Below the pieces are notes generated by a model. The model saw only the letters and a program-made list of their open reading frames with translations, searched no databases and was not told the DNA's origin. From positions 1 through 15,512 of the forward strand of contig CAZRKA010000073.1 of NCBI GenBank assembly GCA_964600345.1: a DNA stretch of 15,512 bases, given 5' to 3'. The stretch's first letter is position 1, and every line of letters begins with the position of its first letter. Source of the stretch: JABMMZ01 sp964600345. GTDB taxonomy: Bacteria; Bacteroidota; Bacteroidia; NS11-12g; UBA955. Below, piece by piece: positions 1 through 6,942 of this stretch. A program made the position numbers and the translations under genes.

Positions 1-402
1 GCACTGGAAGCAGAAAGGGAAAAATTCAGACTGGGGATAGTGACACATAAGATATCTTTTGTGTATTTTCAGATTTTATTTAAGGGTGAAATAATTGGCG
101 ATTGCGGGTTTCACACCTGGTATATCAAGCACAACCGTGCAGAGATCGGGTATGCCATTAAAAATGAATCATTGAGAAACCAGGGAATCATGAGCGCTGT
201 TATGCCTGTGATACTAAAATACGGTTTTGAAGTAATGAAACTGCACAGAGTTGAAGCACTTGTAGGAAAAGACAACCCGGCCTCACAAAAACTCCTTCTG
301 AAAAGTGGTTTTGAAAAAGAAGGCATTTTGCGTGAGCATTACCTTGTAGATGGCATTTATGAAGATTCGGTCATGTATGCCTTGATTGACCGTAAAAGTT
401 AA
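1..402 (+). CDS. GNAT-family N-acetyltransferase (RimJ/RimL-like), 5' truncated
   Basis: The reading frame is open from base 1 and runs to a TAA at 400-402, so about 133 C-terminal residues are visible. A GTG at 40 could be read as a start, but coding-like sequence (ALEAEREKFRLGI) precedes it, so the true start lies outside the window. Family features visible: a GEIIGDCGFH strand, an EIGYAI stretch followed by RNQGIMSAVMPVILKYGF (the acetyl-CoA-binding motif A region), LHRVEALVGKDNPASQKLL (motif B, with the typical Asn-x-x-Ser), then GFEKEGILREHY near the C-terminus. This pattern is typical of ribosomal-protein-alanine acetyltransferase-like enzymes, which transfer acetyl from acetyl-CoA to protein N-termini or small amines in the cytoplasm. 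The acceptor cannot be told from sequence. No strong terminator follows. Confidence 0.9.
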   Translation, partial: ALEAEREKFRLGIVTHKISFVYFQILFKGEIIGDCGFHTWYIKHNRAEIGYAIKNESLRNQGIMSAVMPVILKYGFEVMKLHRVEALVGKDNPASQKLLLKSGFEKEGILREHYLVDGIYEDSVMYALIDRKS

Positions 403-534
403 ACCCGGACACATACTTCATTTGATCCTAAGATCCCAATCCTGTTATATCGGGCTTTCTTTAAACTATAATCACTGATTATTAGTCTTTAATCTACTTA
501 TTCCTTCAAAAGGATAGTCAATTTTAAACAATGC

Positions 535-566
535 TTGGAAAATTAAAATATTTTCGTTTAACTTTG
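535..566 (+). promoter_or_regulatory. Bacteroidota-type promoter for the 588 gene
   Basis: A perfect TAnnTTTG -7 element (TAACTTTG, 559-566) is preceded by TTG at 535-537 with a 21-base gap, matching the -33/-7 spacing known for the primary sigma factor of this phylum. The predicted transcript would start around 570-573 and give a leader of about 15-18 bases. The leader is A-rich with no Shine-Dalgarno sequence. Confidence 0.7.
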
Positions 567-587
567 TATTGAAAAACAAAAAACACT

Positions 588-881
588 ATGCATTACATTT
601 TACACTACGACAAACTCCATTACGTCTATATGCGCGATGTGCATCATGATCACCTCCTGTTTGCTGTTCAGAAAGAACAGCACGAGGTTTTCATGGACAT
701 TGTCAATCTTTACAATAGCGAACCCTCAGAAGTGCCGGATGATTATACCATGGAGGTTCTAAAAATGACAGAGGTATCAGACGATGTTTATACATTAATA
801 GATACCAAGCCTTTGAGGTATCCTGTTAACAATCTGTATTACGTACTAGCTTTCCCAATGAACGACGGCCCGGAAAGCTGA
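588..881 (+). CDS. Small hypothetical protein (97 aa), family not recognised
   Basis: A 97-codon frame from ATG 588 to TGA 879-881. I do not recognise the family. The product is predicted soluble: it has no signal peptide or membrane segment. It is acidic through the middle (residues about 45-70) and rich in Tyr and His at the N-terminus (six His within the first 23 residues, including an HHDH stretch at about residues 19-22). The alternation of short hydrophobic strands (HYILHY, LHYVYM, LLFAVQ, NNLYYVLAF) suggests a small alpha/beta fold. Support for a real gene is a near-consensus promoter at the right distance upstream, an A-rich leader, and the lack of any competing frame. The clustered His could bind metal, but this is only a suggestion. 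It is flanked by noncoding DNA on both sides, so it is probably monocistronic. Confidence 0.75.
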   Translation: MHYILHYDKLHYVYMRDVHHDHLLFAVQKEQHEVFMDIVNLYNSEPSEVPDDYTMEVLKMTEVSDDVYTLIDTKPLRYPVNNLYYVLAFPMNDGPES

Positions 882-1187
882 ATTACGCAAGTCGACACCA
901 AAATCACAACATTTATTGCCACTTGCTTCTTAAGAGGCATTGGTTGATACCGCTTATCTGAAACTTAATGGCATGACCGTGCTTTAGCCTGTCTCGTCCA
1001 CTTAAAAAATGGCTGTCAGGAGCATACATAACAGAATTCCAACTTGCAGAGTATTATTTCCTGCTAAAAATATTCAAACAAATTATACGGGTATCAAAGG
1101 GTATCAAAAAAGAATCCCGGACCTGCCTTATTCAGGTGATCCGGGATCATCAACAAAAAAATATATAAATTAAGAACGCTTTCTATT
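882..1187. other. Noncoding stretch between convergent genes
   Basis: About 306 bases between the end of the small plus-strand gene and the end of the minus-strand PKD gene. No credible reading frame was seen on either strand. It holds the intrinsic terminator at 1106-1148 and, next to it, a tandem GGGTATCAAA repeat (1089-1108). A weak inverted repeat, GCAAGT (887-892) with ACTTGC (921-926), lies just after the small gene and is followed by TTCTT; its 28-base loop makes it a poor terminator. Confidence 0.6.
1106..1148 (-). terminator. Rho-independent terminator of the PKD-protein gene
   Basis: Read on the minus strand, an 8-bp GC-rich stem (ATCCCGGA with TCCGGGAT) continues after a 3-base bulge into CCTG with CAGG. 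It closes on a short loop and is followed by TTC and a run of six T (the A run at 1106-1111 on the plus strand). It lies about 40 bases past the stop codon of the minus-strand gene at 1188, exactly where its terminator is expected. On the plus strand no T tract follows the stem, so termination should be largely one-directional. Confidence 0.88.
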
Positions 1188-4100
1188 TTATCGCAACAAT
1201 GTTACAGTGCCTCTGAAGGCAAACATGTCGCCGTTGATGTATTCTCCGTTAACAGTCCATACATACACGTCCTGTGCACATAATTCGCCGTTAAATGTGC
1301 CATCCCATTCTTCTGTCTGATCGGTGGTTTCGAATACTTTTTCGCCCCAGCGGTTATAGATGCAGAAGACGAAGTTATTGTTTTTGACATTATAGGTTGA
1401 TGGCTTGAAACCGTCGTTGCGGCCGTTTTTATTCGGCGAAAACGCGGTTGGTGTATAAACATATCCCTCTTTGAAAGTGCCGAGGTAATTGGTTTTAAGC
1501 ATGGTATCAGAACAACCGAAAGAGTTGTAGGCAATGAGTTTCACCGAGTAAGTTCCGGTTTCGTTGACGAGGAATGACGGATCGCGCAGATTGGATGCAT
1601 CAATCACATTGTTGAATGTATCGTATAAAAACCAGTTGTATCTGATGGCATTATTACTGATGTTCTGCATGGCAAACACGGCATTCGGCAGATTCATAAA
1701 CTGTTTATTGGTGAAGAAATCGGCATCCGGTTTTGGCAATACTTTAATCATATATTGCAGGGTCTGACTTGATGTACCTCCGGTACCGGTTGCTATCAGG
1801 GTGACATCCCATGATCCGGCAAATTTGAAAATATGAACCGGTTCCTTCTCGTAAGAATCAGGACTTCCATCTCCCCAAACCCAGCGATAAGAGGTTGCGT
1901 GTTGTGTATTGTTTCTGAACTGCACTCTTAAAGCAGCGCAACCTTCGGCCGTATCGGCACTGAAACTTATTTCAGGTTTTGGATCTTCAACAAATAACGG
2001 CTTCTTAATGACATCACTGCATTGCTGATTGCTGACAGTTAAGGTTACTTCTTTATTTCCTGCAGTATAATACGTGTGAACAGGGTGCTGATCATTTTTG
2101 TTATTGGTCGGGAAACTGTTATCACCGAAATTCCATTCATAAGTCAGGTCGTTTACATTGACACTTGTAATCAGCGGACTTGATGTAAAATTGACCGTTG
2201 CATTCGGCAGTTTTGGCAATGCGGGCAGAAAACTGAAATTAGCTTTTGGCTTTTCGAGAACCTTAAAGAAAGTCTTACCGTCGCTGCTGTCTACACAACC
2301 ATCTTTATCGTATCCGAATAACATGATCTTATAAGTACCGAACTGATTATAGACATATGAGGGATGCACCTCGTTGGACAAACCACCGTCGCCGAAGCTC
2401 CAGAAATAACGCACTGCATTGACTGATTTGTTGGTAAAATCAACTACCCCTTTTTCGCAACCGTTCAAACTGCTGTTTTCGAAACGTATCTGCATTTTAG
2501 GTTTTACTTTTACCACCTGATTGTTACTGTCTATACACTGGTAGTTATTCTTGACGTACAGTTTGACATTATAGAAAGTATCTTTTTCCTTAGAAGAAGG
2601 CAATATGGTAGAGAAGCTGGAGACAGAGATTATGGTAGTTTCGTCTATTACCCACTGATTACTTGTGTTGTACTTGGATTTATTGATAAACTGGTAATTT
2701 CCGGCATCGCAAGGGTCGTTGCGCTGTGTTTTGAAATCGGCTAGAGGTTTTGGATAAACCATGATAGTACTGTAAGCTGTGTCACGGCAATTATATCTCT
2801 GCCTGTACAGCGCTATTTTAGGCTGCATGGTTAAATTACCAAGTGGATTGACAAAAGTGTGTTTAACGGTATCGCCTGTGCCGAAAGCAGTATTGTCACC
2901 AAAATCCCAGTACATGGTTTGAAATGACTTGGATGCATGCGACATGGTAACTTCCAGATCTGTGCAACCACGCTGCTTGTCGAGTTCCATTTTTTCGAGC
3001 GGACGGTTTACCAGTAAAATCGGTTTTGATGCAGTATCCCTGCAATTGGCAGGAGATCTGACTTCGAGTGTTACATTGAAAACGGTATCTCTGCCATTGT
3101 TTGGCAATTTTGGAAAACTGTGTTTGGGATTTACCTGGTTTGAGCTGGTATTGTCGCCGAATTTCCATGTGTACTGATAAGCACCTAAGGTCGTATTGAC
3201 AAGATTGATGTTCTGACGGGCACAAACCGAATCTGCCGAAAATTCAAATCCGGCTGATGGTCTGCCCATTACGAGCACCTGTTCGTAAACCGTATCACTC
3301 TTACATCCAAATGTTGATGTAACAAAATGTTTGATAATGTACATGGTATCAAACAGCTGAAGTCCCGGCAACAAAATGTCTTCTGTTACTCCACCGGTAA
3401 ACAGACTATTGCCTACACCCCAGTAATGTGTCCCCGCGTTAATAGAATTATCGCTTACTTTCAGTTTGAGCGGAGCACATGCTTTCTTGGATGACACTGT
3501 AAATGCCGCAACAGGTTTTGGTCTTACTATGATATTTAAAATGGCAGTATCCCTGCAACCGTACTGACTGATTGCCTGATAAGTAATTTTGAATGTCTGA
3601 AGTATATTGCTGTTATTGACATAAACCGCCGAATCCTGTTTAAAAGTTGACATATACTTGTTACCAAAATCCCAGGCATGAGTCAGAGGTCCGCCATCGT
3701 AAGACTTTGAGAAGTTGCTGCTTTTTACCCTGAGTGGTGTACAACCCAGCATGGAATTTACACCTACACTGGCTCTTGGCTGAGGGTGAACGGTTATATT
3801 CATTACGCTGCTATCGGCACAACCGTGCTCGCTGAAACCTATCAGTTTAACTTTGTATATTGTATCTTTAGTAGGATGACCATCGTATACAGCCTGAAAA
3901 TCCCTATTAACTGAAGTTTTGCCATTAGCTGAATTCCAGATGAAACTCATTATTCCTATTTTACCTGTATCACCCGGCAGCGAATTGTTGCTGAAATTAA
4001 CCGGAAGCAAAGCACATCCGGAAATTTTGTCGGCATTAAACTTAACAATTGGTTTAGGATAAACACGGATTGTTTTGCTTATTGAATCTCTGCAGCCATT

Positions 4101-6752
4101 AACTGTTGTTACTCGAAGTGTAGTCTTGTAAAGTGTATCGTTTTTACTTACACTGCCGTAACTGTGTTGTGGGTCTGAAGAAACAGAAACTTCTCCGTCG
4201 CCAAATCTCCACATATGACTCAGGCTGTTGAAACCTGCATTGTTATTGGTTTTCGAAAGATTGGTAAATGTCACAGGCAATGGTCCGCAACCTTTGTCCT
4301 TGTCTGCAGAAAAATCGGCTTTAGGTGCAGGAAATACTTTTACAACAGATTGAGTTGAATCTTTGCACCCGGCCCAATTGCTCACCAAGAGCTTAACATT
4401 GTAAATGCTGTCAGATGTTTTGGCAGCAGGATAAACTGAAACAGGATTTACGACCACAGAACTGTTGCCATTGCCAAGGGTCCAGTTTTGGGTCCTGGCC
4501 CGCAACGACTGATTGACAAAATTAACTGTAAGCGGACCGCAACCTGAATCCAGATTGCCAATAATTGCTTTTGGATTTGCAGGTGTGAAGAATACTTTCT
4601 CGATTGAATCACTCTGACACGATGAAGCACTTGTGGCAATCAGCTTCATTCTGATAATTGTTGTATCTGTGTAAATTATAGTATCATTTGGTGTATTTGC
4701 CTTTGATATCAACTGACCATTGGCATACCAGCTAAAATCTTTTCCGTAAATAGAAGTATTTGTAAATTTGAAAGTAACTGGATTACAGCCATATGATTTA
4801 TTGATATCGAACTGCGCTTTGGCTCCCGGCTTGATAAAAATACTGCTATAAGCTGTATCCATGCATCCGGCACCGGTTCCTGCTATAAGTCTGATGCTGT
4901 AATTGCCGCTGGCTGAATAAACATGTTTAATTACACCTGAATCTGATGTTTGCAATGTTTGATTGTCGCCAAAACTCCAGTTAAAGATACTCGAGTTAAG
5001 CGAACGATTTGTAAATGCCACGGAATCAAAGGAACAAGCGCCCGAATCGTTGGTGAATATGGCCTGTGGCATTCCGTAAGCGGTAAATGTCTGTTCAAAG
5101 GTGTCAGATCCGCAACTGTCGCTTACAATCAATTTCACTGTATAATTTCCGGGTACTGAATAAATTTTATTGGCCGGATTTTTAAGATTTGAACCTGTAT
5201 TATCCCCAAAATCCCATTTATAACTCGGATTGCCAAACCACGAAGTTGAAGTATTGCTGAATCCAACTGAAACCGGAACGCAGGAACCGGTGATATTGGC
5301 AAATGAAGCAGCCGGTTTATCGTCTACGCGAAAACTGCGGCTTAAAGTTGAACTTCCACATTTATTGCTTACCGTTAGTGAAATAGTATGAATACCGGCT
5401 TCTGTAAAATTGTAATTGAATACAGAATCAGTAGAAGTAATTGTGTCGTTGCCTTCAGTGACCGTCCAAAGACGGGTATAAGCCCTGCCTTTAGACGTGT
5501 CTGTAACTGTTACTGAAAGTGGCTTGCATCCCCGTTCTGAAGAGAAGGCGAATGCAGATACAGGATTGTAAAATACCTGTACTTTGCCGCGAAAGGTATC
5601 ATTGCCACATGCGCTTTTAGCGATTAATGTTACAATGTAGTCCCCTTCGTTTTTGTATTTGTGGTATTGAGCGGATTTGCTGTTGGTCCAACCTACGGTG
5701 GTCCCGTCTCCAAAGTCCCAGAAGTATTCTTTTATATCCGGGGTAAGACAGTAAAGGTCGAGGCTGTTGTTATAGAATATATGATCGTTGCTTGGATTAC
5801 AGGTTGAACTGACTGTCCATAGCGCTTTGTCTTTTTCGCTAATATCAATTGGATTCCAGGTAGTAAATGAGGAACCGCAGACATTGGTAGCCGTAATTTT
5901 GATCAGTCCTGAGCAAACACCTTTTTTGTAGGTGTGATATAGGGTGTCGTTTGCCGCAGTGTAAGGCAGCGACAACATATCACCATTGCCCCAGTCGATT
6001 GTAAAATTGGTATTGTCCGAAATATTATAAGAATTATTGACAATTCTCATGGTATGAGGCACACACCCTCTGTTACTTCCGGAAGGCGGTCCTATAATTC
6101 CTGCTGTAGGTTGCCTTTGATTATATACAGTACCATATACAGTATCGATGCAATTGCCGCTGGTGGTAACAATCTTAATTGTAAAAATTCCGAGACTGTT
6201 AAACAAATGCGATTTAACTGTATTTGGATTTAAATCTACTCCTGATGTATCGAAACTGCCATCTCCCCAGAATATTTTTAAGCTCTTTAAAGTGTCGGCC
6301 GATCTGACATTTACTCTGAAGGTATCCGGATCTGTAATGAACTGAAGACAATTCATCCAGACCGGCTTCAGCGTGTAATTCATATTCTGGTCGAGTATGG
6401 TCTTTGCATTGCTGCTGACATTAATAGTACTTGCAGCACTCGAGTCTATACATCCTGCCGAATCTTTTACATATAGCTTGATGATGTTGTTCCCGGTTTG
6501 CTTTAAAAGAAAGAATATACTGTCTTTTCCGATTGCCGTATCAGACGCCTTTTGATGGTTTACTTTCCACCAGTATTTTGCATTGTTGCTGAAGCTTCCT
6601 GTAGAGTTGTTTACCGCTTTAACTATGTGCGGAAGTCCACATGTGTGAGTAGTACTAGTACTGAAGCCCGGAGCGATAGTACAGGCATAAGCGTTTCTAC
6701 CCAAAATTAAGAAAATCAGTAAAATCGGAATTCTGAAACTAAATAATTTCAT
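1188..6752 (-). CDS. Giant secreted PKD-repeat protein with T9SS type B C-terminal sorting domain
   Basis: 1854 residues starting MKLFSFRIPILLIFL, a typical Sec signal peptide with likely cleavage after NAYA (about residue 23). The mature part is about 20 tandem PKD-like repeats of roughly 85-90 residues. Most open with a cysteine motif of the form GCxPLxVxFxNxS, carry a core W-x-F-G-D-G/N strand (e.g. WDFGDGTT, WDFGDNTG, WRFGDGEV, WKFGDNTS), and end with a second cysteine, CGSDTF-like in repeats 3-6 and GC(K/R/I)D(S/T)-like in most later ones. The two cysteines per repeat probably form a disulfide. Residues about 1764-1854 (YTPTAFSPNKNGRNDGF, later YNRWGEKVFET and EWDGTFNGE) match the gliding-motility-associated / CHU_C type B domain, which directs export through the type IX secretion system. 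The protein is therefore expected to be extracellular or attached to the surface. Its role is probably adhesive or structural; no catalytic domain is visible. The gene has its own promoter and terminator. A lipoprotein signal (AYAC) was considered, but the residues before Cys24 fit a lipobox poorly. Confidence 0.93.
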   Translation of the reverse strand: MKLFSFRIPILLIFLILGRNAYACTIAPGFSTSTTHTCGLPHIVKAVNNSTGSFSNNAKYWWKVNHQKASDTAIGKDSIFFLLKQTGNNIIKLYVKDSAGCIDSSAASTINVSSNAKTILDQNMNYTLKPVWMNCLQFITDPDTFRVNVRSADTLKSLKIFWGDGSFDTSGVDLNPNTVKSHLFNSLGIFTIKIVTTSGNCIDTVYGTVYNQRQPTAGIIGPPSGSNRGCVPHTMRIVNNSYNISDNTNFTIDWGNGDMLSLPYTAANDTLYHTYKKGVCSGLIKITATNVCGSSFTTWNPIDISEKDKALWTVSSTCNPSNDHIFYNNSLDLYCLTPDIKEYFWDFGDGTTVGWTNSKSAQYHKYKNEGDYIVTLIAKSACGNDTFRGKVQVFYNPVSAFAFSSERGCKPLSVTVTDTSKGRAYTRLWTVTEGNDTITSTDSVFNYNFTEAGIHTISLTVSNKCGSSTLSRSFRVDDKPAASFANITGSCVPVSVGFSNTSTSWFGNPSYKWDFGDNTGSNLKNPANKIYSVPGNYTVKLIVSDSCGSDTFEQTFTAYGMPQAIFTNDSGACSFDSVAFTNRSLNSSIFNWSFGDNQTLQTSDSGVIKHVYSASGNYSIRLIAGTGAGCMDTAYSSIFIKPGAKAQFDINKSYGCNPVTFKFTNTSIYGKDFSWYANGQLISKANTPNDTIIYTDTTIIRMKLIATSASSCQSDSIEKVFFTPANPKAIIGNLDSGCGPLTVNFVNQSLRARTQNWTLGNGNSSVVVNPVSVYPAAKTSDSIYNVKLLVSNWAGCKDSTQSVVKVFPAPKADFSADKDKGCGPLPVTFTNLSKTNNNAGFNSLSHMWRFGDGEVSVSSDPQHSYGSVSKNDTLYKTTLRVTTVNGCRDSISKTIRVYPKPIVKFNADKISGCALLPVNFSNNSLPGDTGKIGIMSFIWNSANGKTSVNRDFQAVYDGHPTKDTIYKVKLIGFSEHGCADSSVMNITVHPQPRASVGVNSMLGCTPLRVKSSNFSKSYDGGPLTHAWDFGNKYMSTFKQDSAVYVNNSNILQTFKITYQAISQYGCRDTAILNIIVRPKPVAAFTVSSKKACAPLKLKVSDNSINAGTHYWGVGNSLFTGGVTEDILLPGLQLFDTMYIIKHFVTSTFGCKSDTVYEQVLVMGRPSAGFEFSADSVCARQNINLVNTTLGAYQYTWKFGDNTSSNQVNPKHSFPKLPNNGRDTVFNVTLEVRSPANCRDTASKPILLVNRPLEKMELDKQRGCTDLEVTMSHASKSFQTMYWDFGDNTAFGTGDTVKHTFVNPLGNLTMQPKIALYRQRYNCRDTAYSTIMVYPKPLADFKTQRNDPCDAGNYQFINKSKYNTSNQWVIDETTIISVSSFSTILPSSKEKDTFYNVKLYVKNNYQCIDSNNQVVKVKPKMQIRFENSSLNGCEKGVVDFTNKSVNAVRYFWSFGDGGLSNEVHPSYVYNQFGTYKIMLFGYDKDGCVDSSDGKTFFKVLEKPKANFSFLPALPKLPNATVNFTSSPLITSVNVNDLTYEWNFGDNSFPTNNKNDQHPVHTYYTAGNKEVTLTVSNQQCSDVIKKPLFVEDPKPEISFSADTAEGCAALRVQFRNNTQHATSYRWVWGDGSPDSYEKEPVHIFKFAGSWDVTLIATGTGGTSSQTLQYMIKVLPKPDADFFTNKQFMNLPNAVFAMQNISNNAIRYNWFLYDTFNNVIDASNLRDPSFLVNETGTYSVKLIAYNSFGCSDTMLKTNYLGTFKEGYVYTPTAFSPNKNGRNDGFKPSTYNVKNNNFVFCIYNRWGEKVFETTDQTEEWDGTFNGELCAQDVYVWTVNGEYINGDMFAFRGTVTLLR

Positions 6753-6942
6753 GAGGTTTTTTTGTTGATTAAACCAAAGTTAGAAATCAACTCTCAGAAA
6801 CCAATTTTTTTTGTTTAGAATTTATTTTTTTCTAATTTTCATTATATCTTATTGATTATCAATTATATTATTTTTGATTTTCGCCTTACAAAAGCCGATT
6901 TTTATAAATTATTGTTTAACATTTTTAATATCATATTAAACA
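6753..6942. other. AT-rich intergenic spacer between the TonB receptor and the PKD gene
   Basis: 190 bases, strongly AT-rich. It carries the PKD gene promoter near its left end. Next to the receptor's stop codon is an inverted repeat, TGTTTAA (6913-6919) with TTAAACA (6936-6942). This could form a weak AT-only stem after the receptor gene, but there is no GC-rich terminator, so the receptor transcript's end is not clearly defined. Confidence 0.55.
6775..6804 (-). promoter_or_regulatory. Bacteroidota-type promoter of the PKD-protein gene
   Basis: On the minus strand a perfect TAnnTTTG element (TAACTTTG, plus-strand 6775-6782) is preceded by TTG (6802-6804) with a 19-base gap. The predicted +1 near 6769 gives a leader of about 17 bases before the ATG at 6752. 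The -7 octamer is identical to that of the small gene at 588. Confidence 0.72.

Noticed and set aside
40..402. GTG 40 as the true start of the acetyltransferase
   Set aside because: The frame is open and family-like upstream to base 1, and starting at 40 would remove needed N-terminal GNAT structure.
887..926. Inverted repeat GCAAGT / ACTTGC after the small gene as a terminator
   Set aside because: Only 6 bp with a 28-base loop and a broken T tract; too weak to call.
2896..3225. 109-codon minus-strand frame inside the PKD gene
   Set aside because: Out-of-frame shadow within the repeat-encoding region, which keeps one continuous frame of 1854 codons.
1188..6752. The long repeat region as a DNA-level tandem repeat or CRISPR-like array
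   Set aside because: The periodicity of about 260 bases is at the protein level with diverged DNA; there are no identical direct repeats with spacers.
6913..6942. TGTTTAA / TTAAACA inverted repeat as an intrinsic terminator of the receptor gene
   Set aside because: The stem is AT-only with a 16-base loop and no following T run on the minus strand; noted in the spacer entry but not called a terminator.
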